Assembly (NCBI GenBank): GCA_964030785.1
Contig: OZ034977.1
Coordinates: forward strand, 31,703,652 to 31,767,651
Direction: 5' to 3'
Source: Siderastrea siderea
Taxonomy: Eukaryota > Cnidaria > Anthozoa > Scleractinia > Rhizangiidae
Length of the DNA stretch: 64,000 bases
This document shows positions 1-12,500 of the stretch, piece after piece. The position numbers were made by a program, and so were the translations under genes. Under the pieces are notes generated by a model, which searched no databases, had not been told where the DNA came from, and worked only from the letters and a program-made list of their open reading frames with translations. Every line of letters starts with the position of its first letter. The first letter of the stretch is position 1.

Positions 1-19
1 TTATTATTATTATTATTAG
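1..19. repeat. (TTA)n microsatellite, cut by window edge
   Basis: The window opens with a run of TTA triplets that probably continues to the left. Nothing else can be said from this short stretch. Confidence 0.8.
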
Positions 20-99
20 TTTTTACTGCGAGATGGACATTTCCGCGGCCAACTATCAGCCCACAGTCAAGTCTATTAAACACTCTATTTATTGTTTAG

Positions 100-480
100 T
101 CACCGATAAATAGTCCCTGCTGTTGATCGACCGCTGCTGTAAAGTAGTCTACTCAGTTGGGTAATCGCTATTGTCGTAAGTAAGTCACTACTATTGGGTG
201 ATCACTACTGCAGGTTGGTCACAACCGTCAAGTGCACCTGCCGCTGCTGTGCAGTTGCTGCTTATAACGAGTAGCTGATACTCTTTCTTCTGTTGGGCGG
301 TCGTTACCGCCGCGTGGAAACTTCTGTCAGGTGGTTACACGTTCATTCAGGGTGGTCGCCACTGTCAGTTAGTCGCTATTGCGAGACAGGTGCTACTTTA
401 GGTGCCGGCCATAGTAGGTGTTCCCACCTATCATCTGGTGGCTTTTGTTGGACAGTCAGTCCGGTGTGGTCCAGTAATGG
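100..480. repeat. Degenerate short-period repeat region
   Basis: Phrases such as CGCTATTG, CGCTGCTGT, CACTACT and GGTTGGTC recur every 20-35 bases, which suggests a decayed minisatellite. An open frame at 293-490 runs through it but has no protein-like composition. The period is irregular, so this is a weak call. Confidence 0.35.
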
Positions 481-539
481 GAGAATGTAATGTTTCAAGC
501 AAGGGAGGGGCCTGACTGTGAGGTGCATCATATTTTAAA

Positions 540-2210
540 AGAGGGAAGCTTTCAAGAAACCACCTCCTAATAGAGGAGTATCAAGTTCGCAACTGATAAT
601 GAACGTGCCGAGTGCTCTAAGGTGTAAGCACTTATGGCACGGCTATCTCCCTGCACCAAATCCAGGATAAACCCAATACACCAAGCTTTTGCATCGCTTT
701 AAAATGCCATAATTGTTTTCAATCGATTTTTATCATTATCATATCTTTAGTTTTGATGTAAAGCACCTACCTCGAGAATTTTATAGAGGATAAGCTTCTC
801 TCCCAATCTTCCCACCTCAGCCTTCCCTCGGTTCGTTAACACTGTATTATCAGCTTCTGGTGGTAAAATAACAATGTTATCTTGGCTTATTTTACTTCTG
901 ATATTTTCTCTGCAGCGGAAAGTAAGCCGAGACTAACCCCAGTTACTTCATTTTCAGTTATGGTGACATGATTCCGATCACAGCTATAGGTAAGATTCTG
1001 GGTTCTGTCTGTTGCCTGTCTGGAATTATCATGCTCACTCTGCCGATACCAATCATACAGGAAGGGACCATGAAGAGCAAGTGAAATATTTACTTTCAGT
1101 CATTGACTGTATCAGCTGGAGCTTATCACTAGGGAGCTTTATTCTTTATAAGATAGAAATGTCCTCGGTTTATATTACAGTAGAACTGTACTTTCTACAA
1201 CCCCATCAATAGGGCCGACTTGTTATTAAGACTGTAACTATTTTTGTAACCCAAAATAAAGCTGTTATTCTTTTTTTTATCTAAACTTTCTCGTGACAAA
1301 CGACAAACGGTCACAGTTTGGTCACCAACGCTGTTTTGTTTTCTTTTTTAAATAAATTTATTCCGTTAATTCGGCCATTATAAATTCTTGGTGGCTTAAA
1401 TGATGAAAGCCAATAAAAATTCACAAGGTGAAAGTCAAAACTATCTTTAAACTGCATTCTGCAATCTATTAAGCAATCTATTAAGTCAAAACAGAACTCA
1501 AGTCCTTCAAAACAGATGTATATTTTATTGCTAAAATAAATCATTAAAATAACTTTAACACTTTCGGCCTCTAGCATCTTTGATAATCCTGAAATTTATA
1601 CAGGAAGTGACTTGTTAAATATTTCAACTTTCGATGCATTTTACAAATGGACATGAGCCTTAAGACCCTTTATTAGCGGAGCCAGCGCTAGCGCGCCAGC
1701 GGAGCACCATTGCTAAGCAAATTTGGTAACCTATGAAGCCAAGAAAGTTTGGAAGTGACGTTATAGTCACGTGACCTTCCGTCCGTCTGCACCACAGGGT
1801 CACCAATATAAGGTGGCCTACACTTGATATAACCCTGTGCTGTAGCCTGCGTTTTTGGCGCGAAATCGCATGGTGACCCGCGTTGTAGCAAAACAAGCAA
1901 AGACAACCAAAGTCAAAAATAATTTTACTAATAATGGAAACAAAAGTTCAAAAGAATACTCAGTTGCCTTTTTGGTGGAAGGCGAAAAGTACAATTTAGG
2001 AGAAAAAAGTTAGGCGAAAAAGTTCAGGCGAAAAGTTCAAATTTGCCTTAGGACTTCATCTTTGTTGGCGCTTCCCCTGCGAACTCGGTCGGCACACCAC
2101 TTGAGTGTGCAAAATTTCGCAGCATTTTGCCGGGAAAAACACCAGCACTTTCATGTTGATAGGCAGCTTGTCAAGGAAAAAGAAATAAGTAGTAAAATTA
2201 ACATAAGACA
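540..2210. other. Intergenic, no supported gene
   Basis: No convincing exon or RNA gene is seen. The short open frames on the minus strand at 1311-1906 have no recognisable domain and overlap each other. The stretch at 1676-1890 (GC-rich, containing GTCACGTGAC near 1770) reads like a dispersed repeat, but no ends were found. Confidence 0.5.
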
Positions 2211-2217
2211 GTAACGT

Positions 2218-2300
2218 TAGCGCTCGTGGCCTTGTGGACTAAACGCCAGCTGCTCTGAGTTCGATACCCAGCGGGGACATAAACATTTTCTTTTCTTTTT
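2218..2300 (+). repeat. tRNA-derived SINE-like head (pol III A and B boxes)
   Basis: TGGCCTTGTGG (2227-2237) fits the A box and AGTTCGATACC (2258-2268) fits the B box of an internal RNA polymerase III promoter, 31 bases apart. A T/C-rich tract follows from 2287. A clean cloverleaf with an acceptor stem was not found, so a tRNA-derived SINE or decayed tRNA copy is more likely than a working tRNA gene. Confidence 0.5.
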
Positions 2301-2440
2301 TCTTTTTTTTTTAATTTAATGGTTTGAATGAAAGTATTTTCACAAATTAATAAGTGCCAGCACAAAAAAAAAAAAAACAACAACAACAACAACAAAAAAG
2401 CAAACAAAAAAAGAAAAAAAAACAAAAAAAAGGGGGGGCA
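2286..2440. repeat. Low-complexity T-rich then A/C-rich tract
   Basis: A poly-T/C stretch is followed by A-rich CAA repeats and a G run ending near 2440. It creates an apparent minus-strand open frame of Phe and Leu only, which is not a gene. It could be the tail of the SINE-like unit just upstream. Confidence 0.75.
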
Positions 2441-2449
2441 GGGGGCTCC

Positions 2450-4440
2450 GCTTTTAGGCTTGGCTAAATCTCTCTATTAATGAATAGAAGTAATGCACGC
2501 TCCCTGCCGATGCTGACTTCGAACCGCACTCGAACATGTTGTACTACAACACATTATCCAGTGGGGCGTGGTTGAGACGGACAGAGATCAGATACCACAG
2601 AAACTAAATACCCCTCTTTAGGTTTCATTGGCTAAAGAACCGTGGTTTCGCGCACAACTCAAAGCAATTTAGGCAATTCATGAACTTGCGAACACCTAGT
2701 ATACATGGAACTATAACTTACCCCTTACTGCCACAGAACAGCTCTAACGTCCGAACGAGGCACTCCAATTGTGTTCTTGAGGTAAAATGGGGTTTATATT
2801 GCCCAGTGGGTATGGCATGATAAATACCCAATACCGGAGCCCCATATTTCCGAGATGGTTATAGCCACCTTAAATGCAATACACACGACATTCTTGCCGA
2901 GTTTTTGGACAGACTTTTTGTTTCACAACAAAACCGTTGAAGGCTCCGACACTTAGCATGCATGACATCCAATTTCCTGAAAAAAAAAAGCTTGTGTGAA
3001 ACAATGGGAAACTTAGGAATCCAGTACTTTCATACGAATGGAAAGTCTTCTCTCGACGTCTTCGTCATAGTGAAATAATGTAATTTAGGTCTTTGAGGTG
3101 GTGTGCATGATCCGGTCACTGAAGACCTTTGGGGCAAGATTGGTCCCCAAGGTACTGGACCTTTCCACAAGAGCTCCAGGTATAGCTTTAGTGGTCTTAA
3201 ATACGTTGTACTAGCGGCTGTTCTCGTACAGTGGTAGGTGAATTCTTTTTTTCATGCAAAAGGGGGCAATTTACATGCCACACCCCTCTCCCTTCACCCC
3301 CAACAAAATAACTTGCTATTTCACGGGAAAATGAAAAGGTACGATCCCGACTTACAAAAATATCCAATTCTCCCTTCTCGGTATCCGTGTGAGAGATCTT
3401 GGTCTAATAATGTTTAGTTCGTCCGTTTAATGATTCTTAGTATGTTTGTATGGGGAAGGGCCGTAAGCGTCCCGCTTCAACTCATGTCTACTGTCAGTGT
3501 TGCCACCTTTATACATACGAACTACGAGAGGTGTAACCAGATTGATTAAAGTGCACCTAAGCCCTAAATTTTTTTTCGGCTAAATAAATTCTGTTATTAT
3601 CTGGAACAATTCTTCGTAAAAATGTTTTGATTTGGTTAAATTCTCGATTTTCTGTGCCCTGTTAAATTCGAGAAAAATTTGGTTCAAGTCCGAGTAAGAG
3701 GAACCTGGGGCGAGCCGTAGTTGTGACGTCAGATCAAGAACCAAGAATTCCACGCCGCTTAGTTTTAGCTGTGTTTCTCTGACTTAACCTTCTAGCTAAT
3801 TCGAACAAAGTCATAGTATGACTAAAATTCCAATGTTGTAATCCAAAGCAGATACTGAGACGAGCTACGCGGATTCTGCTAATTTGTAGATGAATTTTAG
3901 CTCTGAATACGAGATAGATGCGGAACACGAAGTCACGAAGTCGACAGTACACCGACAAAGGATGAAGAAAGTGCCATCCTGCCCATATCTGCTAAAAAGC
4001 TGCTAACCAACGAAGAATGAATTGCTCAATGCAAAAAGGAAATAAAGGCAAACTAAGAACTGGAACAGCAAATAAAGCAACTTACGATTGGCCTTGGAGG
4101 GCCGTGAAGAAGCCGGAATGCTGAGCTTCGCCCGTGAGTGTTTACATTTTATTTCGCACGTTCGGTCTTCACGTTTGGTCTTGGTTTTCCTGCTCTCCAC
4201 TTCTCGCATTTGAGATTTATATTCAAGCTGAGGGAATCTCTTGTAGAAATAGAGATTTTAATAAAGCATTCCTTTCTTCATTTATTTATTTTACATAGAA
4301 GTAAATGTGGAAACTGCGATATTACTTACGTTTTGTCCATTTCTGTAACCAGCATCAACAATAACAACAATGTATAACACTAGTAAATCAGGAAGGCAAT
4401 TATTTTCTAAAGGACATTGACGAGAATTATAAGCACGAGA
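2450..4440. other. Intergenic, nothing recognised
   Basis: Both strands lack a recognisable exon, RNA gene or terminal repeat. Open frames at 3734-3958 and 4003-4377 overlap on opposite strands and look like chance. Confidence 0.5.
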
Positions 4441-4454
4441 GTTTGTTAGTATCG

Positions 4455-4461
4455 GTTCATC
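4455..4461. repeat. Candidate 7-bp target duplication of the outer element (left copy)
   Basis: GTTCATC lies directly outside the left end of the outer transposon and recurs directly outside its right end at 7657-7663. Confidence 0.5.
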
Positions 4462-5770
4462 AGTCCGGGCCATAGACAGTTTTGTCTATATAATTTCTAG
4501 CAATGTGATTGGTCTAGAAAAACCAAAACAAACTTATTTGGCCGAGAGGGACTCGGACTGTTTTTATTTTTCTTGCTGCCTCATGCCTGGCGGCCATATT
4601 CTAATATTACTTTGGCGAAGGGGAACAGTGTAAAATTAGCAATAAATTACACGAAACATATCATTTATTTATTTTCGCATCACAAATAACTTTCGACATC
4701 TGATCTAATTTTCGAAATCTACTGACATATGTATTTCATTTTCACACTCCGCTAGGGTTACGCGAACTAGATGAAGCACTTCGGTTGCAAACTCCGTCTC
4801 TTGGGCCGTCGATTTAAGTCGCGGGACGAATGCTCCTCCGCCGGCCTGTTCATTTCTTCGGAAATTTTGCTCCTGTTTGGTGCGAAATGTTACGGTGGGT
4901 TCTCCACATACAATCCTAGGAAAGAGAGGGCAATAAAACTTCATTAACACAATACATTTACGAGAAGCGTCCTTGATTCTAACAACCAGCATTTCAACTG
5001 CTGCAGATTCCTGTTAACAAATGGAGGTTTAGAAAATCGTTTATGAACTACAAACAGCCCTTCACAGTAAGGTCAAACAACAACCTCTGTCAGAATTGCC
5101 AAGCGCAATTAACTGCTGGAGAGCTATCTGTTGGATGATAACAACGCCATAAGACAATGGAGATGCAATGTTTAATTAAACTTTCAACTGATTTCAACGA
5201 CAACCATGTATACATGATGTATACGTAAAACGCCGTAGCTAGTGTGTGATGAAAGAAAACTGCAACAGTCTCAGAATAACTTAGGTCCTTTAGACACTTA
5301 CGACATCCGTGATAAAGTTACATGTCTTGCAGATAACCGGAAGCAAACATCATATCACCCATTTATTAATTAGAAACTCGCGTACCCTTTGAGAACTGAA
5401 ACATCACTCCTTTTAGCGGCTTTTACAACTAGGAATCTTGCAATCAAGATGAGTCCAAAAACCTAATTTATTGCCCAAAGCTAGCACACCCAAAGATTTT
5501 AAAGGGCTCTAAGAGCTTCAAAACTTCCAAACAGTACCACAACTTGAGAGTTTCTCTCTCTCTCGATTAATATTTACCGGCCAAATTTAGCTGTGTCGCA
5601 AATTAATTAGCTTTGGCCTTTGTATCTTGATGAAAGGGACAAAGCTGTTACGATTGAACTTATGAAAACTCTATTTCCACGAGCTGAAAAGCAAAAACAA
5701 CGAACTTAGGAATTAAAAGTCGATAAGCCTGAGCAGCAGTCATAACTCTTCATTAATCGCAATTTATAAA

Positions 5771-6165
5771 GGCCGTGCATATGAACTAAACCATGATGCA
5801 TATGACTTCTGTTTCGATGGATCTGAAGCAAATTTACTTAAGATTACAGCTATATTTTCCATTTTAAAGCAAAAAATCTGACGTACCTCAATTTTCCATT
5901 TCCATGGTAGCGGTACCTTCTCGCTCGAGTCAAACTAAACGTGGTCACTCGACTTCAAGTTAAAATTACAACGGCCGTGCATATGAACTAAACCACGATG
6001 CATATGACTTCTCTTGCGACAACTTCGAAGCAAATTTATCGAAGTTTTACGTGGTATAATTTATTTTTTATTGAAAAAAATATTTCTTACCTCAAATATC
6101 TATTTTCGTGGTAGCAGGTACGTCTTCAAACGTACTAAACAAGACATGGACGCTCGCCTTCAACA
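5771..6165. repeat. Direct tandem duplication, about 202-bp unit, two copies
   Basis: GGCCGTGCATATGAACTAAA begins at 5771 and again at 5973, and similarity continues through GATGCATATGACTTCT to the GGTAGC tract at each unit's end. On the minus strand each unit contains a splice-donor-like GAG|GTACG or GAG|GTAAG. It lies inside the outer transposon. Confidence 0.65.
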
Positions 6166-6373
6166 ACCGATTTCTTCGCTACATTTGAACCGACACCATT
6201 CATGTTGCTTTGCTTTGAAGCTCTGTTGGTCCTCTTTGAAGTAAATTGGGACCCAAGGGACAAAACAATCAGAGACAAAAATGCAGGGCTAAAAATTGGG
6301 ACCGGTATAGGGTTTTGGGAATTGTACCCAGACGCCATATTTGATGACGTAGTCATATACATTAGACAAAACT

Positions 6374-7631
6374 CAACCTCGTACCCAGGGTCCTCTCTCT
6401 TCCTCCCTCGAGAAAGTACCCTGGTTTCGGCTGGTCACGTGTCTCCCTTAAGCAAACAGCTCCCCACCAGGGTGGACTCACTTTTCTTCAAGAAGCGAAG
6501 GGAAAAGCGAATGCAAATCTTTTCAAACTGGCACGAAGACAGAGGAATGGAAGTCATTAGCTCACTTTTTTTCAAAGACAGGGACGCTGAAAAAATCTAC
6601 AGTATACTATGGGCGGCGTTTCAGAAGCACAAATAATGCAGATTTCCCATCAACAAAATATTTTACGGTAGGCTCGATCTGTTTTGAATTTGCCGAAGGC
6701 GTTTGATAAGAAGCTGCTCGTATTGCCCGAACAAAATGTCACACACTCATTTGTTTGCTATTTATTTTATTTATTGGCCTAATAATGCAAGTAAAATTCT
6801 GATAATAAAAGCCTACGCTGCACTTGTGTATTTTTATCTGCAAGCTTCAATGTAATGGTATAAATCCTGCAGACCAGAGTACAACCTTCTTGTCAACAAA
6901 GCTCTTAATTATAAATATTATTTAGTTTAGCACATTTTTCATTTTGTCATGTCACTGTTTTGGGTGAAAAAAGTTAGGTTTTTTCGGTCAATCGACGTAT
7001 GAGAGCAATTTCGCCTACTCGACAGGAATAAAACAAATTACCTTCAAATTCTTACAAGAACGGTGGTTTCAGTCGGTTGGCGCGGCGTATTTAACCTGAT
7101 TTTACCATCGCGCCGTTTGTCTGTCTTGTGTACGGTTGCCGAAAATTCTGCTGCTCCTTGGAGATGCCAATAATAAATTAGTTCTTCCTAATCCTTGACA
7201 CTCCATTTCATTTCGAGCTCCGTAAAGCATAAAGCCGACGGCTCTCCTTGTTGTAAATTTGTTATGTTGTGACTCGTGCCGGCTTCCGTTGACTATGGCG
7301 ATGGTTAGCGACAGTGTTTTCAAATTCAGAGACTTGTAAACGTGTTTTTCTGAGTCGAAAATAACATGGACCGCTTCGATGTCGAACGTTCATATGTAAT
7401 GAAGAAATACTTGTCTATAAAAGGAGTTCTTATCACCACAAATATTCCTGAAAAAGCTTACATCACCTCCGGTACTTTCCACCATTCTGACACTAGTGAC
7501 AATCTTACACTTTGCTACCCCTCCCCTGTAGAACATTCTTGTTAGCACCCAGATTTTGGGTGCCACGTGACCAGCCGAAACCAGGGTACTTTCTCGAGGG
7601 AGGAAGAGAGAGGACCCTGGGTACGAGGTTG
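6374..7631. mobile_element. Inner DNA transposon with 9-bp target duplication (Mutator-like or hAT-like)
   Basis: Inverted ends CAACCTCGTACCC...GGGTACGAGGTTG bound 1,258 bp, and the inverted match runs about 70 bp through a CTCGAG block to GGCTGGTCACGTG. GACAAAACT flanks it directly at 6365-6373 and 7632-7640. A 9-bp duplication fits Mutator-like elements. An 8-bp reading would fit hAT, since one base at the junction is ambiguous. No transposase is seen. Open frames at 6202-6636 and 7512-7784 run across the terminal repeats and are not genes. Confidence 0.75.
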
Positions 7632-7839
7632 GACAAAACTGTCTATGGCCCGGACTGTTCATCTGAGATTATCTTACCAATCATTTTTCTAGCGTCAACG
7701 TGCGAGCAGTTTCCTCAGACCCACGCGCGAGCGGAAATGTACAAATTATGTAAATCAACCGGCCCTCGCTTAACTCGCGACTAGAGGCTTCGCCGCTCAT
7801 CGCTCACAGTTAAATCTTCTTGCACAAAAGATGGTAATA

Positions 7840-8442
7840 TTACACTCAAACGAAGAAAACCGTGAACGCTGAAAATATTCCTGGTATGTGTGTTTTGACT
7901 AATCGCGCGCGAGACTTTATAGCCGCAGAAAACGAACGGGTTTCTCAGTCATGGAATCGAGTTGGTTCTCGAATTGTTTTGAAAGGCCTCAAGATTTAAT
8001 CTTCATCTTTATCTTACAGGAATTGAAATTACTATTCCTTTCTATCTGAGAGCCATATGCACTACGTAAGCGAAAATATGTTTGAACGCTTTTGGAGAAT
8101 AAAATTTTTCGACATGGCGGGCCAACGATTAGTGGTTCCGGCATTTCAAATAAAAGCAACTTAAGCGGCAGTTGTTTCACCTTGATGTAAAAATTGCAAT
8201 GTCCTCCCTTAAAATTCGCCCAAAGCTGCTATTATTTCTGATAGCACAGCTGACTCGATTTATTTAGGCCGAAATCGTTAAATCTTGAGGTCTTTCGAAA
8301 CAAATTGAGAACCAAATCCTTTCCGTGACCGAGCAACCCATTCGTTTTCTGCGGTTACAAGGTATCGCACGTGATTGGACAAAACACAGTGAACATTCCA
8401 GAAATATTTTCAGTGTTCACGGTTTTCTTCGTTTGAGTGTAA
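7840..8442. mobile_element. Foldback MITE with about 160-bp inverted arms
   Basis: The left arm (7840-7999) starts TTACACTCAAACGAAGAAAA and ends near CTCAAGATTTAA. The right arm (8278-8442) is its imperfect reverse complement, with conserved islands GAAAACCGTGAAC, GCAGAAAACGAA and GGTTCTC. The loop is about 280 bp and has no gene. Target duplication not resolved. Confidence 0.75.
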
Positions 8443-9020
8443 AACGGGGGACGGTTGTTGCTCTTCTTAAGGCGTAAGCCATGCAAGTTTTGTTCGTCAA
8501 GTAACAGAGTAATATAATGCGGCAGGTGCTTCACCGCTAAAACCCTGTTAGTTTAAAGTAAGTGCATGAAGTCCTGGGAGTGGCAACAATAAGATTTTGA
8601 GCAGTGGCTCGTAATTCTTGTCTATCAATGAGATCCCGAATAGTTTCCTTAACAGATTTTTCTTTGGCTGTGGTGAGATCTTTGTCAACTTTGGCACAAA
8701 AAGAGGTGACGGAAAGTAACCGAAAAGCTTCTTGTCGGTAAAGGTTGGTGCGTCAAACAACTACCACACTGCCTTCGTCGGCCTCTTTGATAACAATATC
8801 TTTGCCTTTACTAAGACTTTTCAGTACTGCCTATTCTTCTGTAGAAAGGAATGACAAGGACGCATCCATCCAGTCGCCGCAACACTCCAATCGCCCGGAT
8901 CATTTTAGCTAACACATGACGGTCTGGGGGCCTTTCCCCGTAATGTAGGCTACATTAGGGTAACACGGAAAGCCTAGTCTCGCTTAATCTCCACGGTATC
9001 AACGAATGCCGTTCATTCAA
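8443..9020. other. Intergenic, no gene seen
   Basis: Only unremarkable AT-rich sequence. The minus open frame at 8548-8760 has no recognisable domain. Confidence 0.5.
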
Positions 9021-9023
9021 CTA

Positions 9024-9508
9024 CCGTAAATGCTCGGATCCGAATAAGCCCCCCTCTTAAGGCTAAAAATATTAAATAAGCGCACAACTTCCAATAAGCG
9101 CCCCCCACCCTCCCCCAAGAAAGTAAGAATTATGTTACAGAATGTTGTGCGATACACGTAGACGGTACTTTTAATGAATATAACATAACAGTACAAACGT
9201 TCTTTAAAGTCCTTTAAAGTCGCACCGGTATTCTTCTCATTTCCTCGAGGGAAACGGCATACGCCCTTCACGTTCGTAAGTTCCTCGTTAAACTTCGCGC
9301 CCAATCGCCGGCTTCTTGTTATTGCCTTGAAAGTACCTGGAATTACAAGGCCATTTTCAAGCTTCCTACCTCCAATGACTTCAACCACCACCTGATTATG
9401 AAGGCCAAAAATTGAAGAACGAAATAAGCGCCACCGTTCGAATTAGCGCCCCCTTCTCGCCTTAGAAAATTAAATAAGCGCCCCGGGCGCTAATTCGAGC
9501 ACTTACGG
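9024..9508. mobile_element. MITE with TA target site (Tc1/mariner-like)
   Basis: The left end CCGTAAATGCTCG and right end CGAGCACTTACGG are inverted and each is flanked by TA. Subterminal AATAAGCGC and ATTAGCGCCC motifs recur near both ends in inverted order. The length of 485 bp and lack of a transposase make it a miniature element. The 124-residue open frame on the minus strand spans it and is not a gene. Confidence 0.7.
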
Positions 9509-9510
9509 TA

Positions 9511-12500
9511 AGTTACTCTTGTTTTTCACGTTGCCATGTTCCTACCAATAGCGTAGCTCCACCGTTCCCTAAACCAAGGGCAAACCCCAATTCCTTGATT
9601 CGCTCTGCGTCGGTTTTCAATTTCTCTGCGGTGGCCAATTTACCTTATCAACTCAGTTGATAGACAGCAGGAGCTCCTGATACACATTCAATGAACCAAT
9701 ACTCAGTTCCAGACCAGATCGCACAAACCTAACCCTATTTCAGACCAAAATAATCAAAATCTATACCCTATTTCAGACTAAAACGGCTCGAAAACCATAT
9801 CCTTTGTCGCCGCACATTAGCAAAGGGGGTACTCCCTTAGCTTACATAAGGGAGTACACCCCCCGGGGTTCAACGTAGCCTTACTAGTACTGAATATAGC
9901 ATAGTGAATGGACAAATCTGTAATAAAAATAATGAATGTGTATTAGAGCTGCGTTTAGCTAATCCGAACTGACAATGTGATTATTCAAGCAATTGCAGAT
10001 TCTTTAAATTTTTTAATATAGCAGAATCGAATGAAATCTATACTCCAGTGGCCTCTATAGAGTAAGTTGTTTCGCAACAAAAACCTACTGTTATTTAGTC
10101 GACCATATAGACGAAATTCACTAGCCTATCAGTATCTTCCATGCCTCAAAAAACAAAAAACAAACAAACAAAAAAAAAGGGTAAAAAAACTCCAAGGAAT
10201 TCCAAGGCCCGAAGATATGCCTCATTTACTGATAAGTTGCCGACATTCGGATAACCCTTCCTTTTGAGGAAAATGCTATATTATGTATTTGAACAATTAA
10301 TTCGTTCCTTTGAGCAGCTTTGAGCCCTTCAATGACGTGCAGTTCATTTGAATCGAGACTTCCAAAGCTTTCCATTTTGTTTTCACCTTTTAAATGGCGT
10401 AATTTGATCCGTATAATGTCCAAAACCCTCTTGCCATTGTTGTGTACAACAATTGGTCGGACCATCGTTTTTCAAAGGGTCTCTTAAAACTTCTAAATAT
10501 AAACGTGGTGGAGGCATTGCACTAACCTAGCCTGTCCCCAAGAAAGCTACGGTCAAAACACAAGCCCTCTCCCGTCCCCACCCTCATAGGACATCATTAA
10601 GCAACCAATCAATCATCCAGTGACCTTGAACAACCTACTACGACAAAACTTTTGTAAAACTAAAAAACGGTGCCCCTACAGGCCCGTCTTAACAAGTTAT
10701 CTACGATCCTACTGTAGATAAAGTCCATTTATCTATTGGAAACTTGTTTTCGGCCTTTATTCACACCCCAAGACCCCGCTACTCCAGACGACAGGTGGAC
10801 ATCGAGTGACACTGAGACAACAAAACTGCTTTAAAATCGGCAAGGAAAAACTACTAGACAATGGAGTAGAAGGAAGGGAGCTTTATATTCTTATTTCTTC
10901 GATCTTCAAATCTTGTAAAAATTAACACGTCTTACACACATCGCCCGTGCAACCTCTGTCTTAACCTTGCTGGTTTACTAAACTTGAATAGGAAAGGAAA
11001 AAAAATTCTGTCACTAAGTTGTAGTAAAATCACGTCTATGCGAAAAATGGCCTATTTTGCTGGCGTTCAATTCTCACGTGGCCTTAAAAGCAGAGGCCTT
11101 CAGATATCGTGAATGTACCGGAAGATAGAGAAGAAAAGCCCCGCGAGCTTGCCGGTTTGCACTGAGAAAGAGGCTGGGGACTAATATATAAAAGTGACAT
11201 AAACGCTAGAAACCGAACAAGTCTTCGACTGGAACGTACAGCTTGCGGCCTTGTGACCTGATAGGTTTTGTTATGGCCAACCAATGTTCACCAGCTCACC
11301 CGGAAGGACTGTATTTGAGCCTCGCACAATTATTCTTGAACCAGCCATTGTTTATACACATCCAGTTCTCGTCGCATGGCAACAGGCATGAAGAGTCATT
11401 GATGCTGTTTTCTTTTTTGCTGTTTTTAGGTCAACTTTTATTCGCAAGGACATCAAATCTTTTCTTTAAATCGCATAAAAAGGGTGTCGGCGATAGCGAG
11501 TTGTCCCCAAGGCTGAAGTTACGGACGTAAAACAGAATGATCTTTAAAGCGTTATCTCTTTCTCCAATTTAAACTTTAACCGAGAAACTGTCTAATTGCG
11601 ATTCCCTGATAGTCTAATACTCACCAATACTTTGTGGCTTTGCCGCAACTTCGCGCTTTGCTAGTCACCTTTCGTGAGTCCAAATGGCCTTTCAATAAAT
11701 AGACCGCTCTGAGTTTTGGCTCCGAATTAATCACGTAAATTTGAAAGCAGTGAGTCATAACTACCTTATCTCTCGTTTTGAAAAATAGTTATGCATGATG
11801 TTAATTGCAGACTCCACTGCACTCAGTCACAGAGGGCGAAGTAAAACCTTAGTGACGTCCGTGCGGTATTTTATCGTGAAGTAATATCAGGACTCGAGTA
11901 CTAAAATCATCCGAGATTACAATAAAAGAACACTGAGAACATTAATTTACACCATTTGATTTAAAATACTATTATTTCACCATTTTTTCTTTTGATTTCT
12001 TACGCGAAAGATCCAACCATTACATTTTTTAAGGCCCCTTCACTTATTTGTCCTTATTTGTTCAAAAATCGAGTTAAGAAAATGTTGTCTAATGTTTTGA
12101 AACCGGGGATGTAATCCTCAGTCCGATCGTTTAAATGAGGGACTTTCATATGATATTATGTACTATTTCAACACTGCATTCGCAAACTTCTGAGTCTCTT
12201 CTGCTTGGGATTTTGAGAGATTCGCCACCTCTTACAAAATGGTTAGAAAATGGTTGAATCTGTACATACATACATACATACATACATGACTTTATTTTAT
12301 CTCGAATTTGTGTTATATGTGTCCACTATGTCGAGTCCGCCGAATTTGGAACGAAACGATTCCCTTGCGTAACAATGCGTGTTTCTAGAACATTAAAAAT
12401 GCAGAACACGCTCTCATTGGTCAAATAATGACAGCTGTCAATAAACTGTAACCAATATATGGCGCGCGTTCAAGTCATGCGTGCATTCAAGCATAACACT

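Larger units (their letters stand above)
4462..7656. mobile_element. Outer non-autonomous DNA transposon, interrupted by a younger one
   Basis: The left end (4462-4491) reads AGTCCGGGCCATAGACAGTT and onward. The right end at 7632-7656 is its reverse complement, and the match continues across the inner insertion at about 6355-6373. The direct repeat GTTCATC flanks both ends. Without the inner element the length is about 1.9 kb. No transposase is visible. The terminal match lasts only about 30 bases, so the superfamily is not assignable. The inner element must be younger because it splits this element's right terminus. Confidence 0.55.

Noticed and set aside
2218..2280. Functional tRNA gene
   Set aside because: A and B boxes are present, but a proper acceptor stem and anticodon arm could not be drawn. 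SINE-like origin preferred.
6202..6636. 144-residue plus-strand frame
   Set aside because: Crosses the target duplication and terminal repeat of the inner transposon, so it cannot be an original gene.
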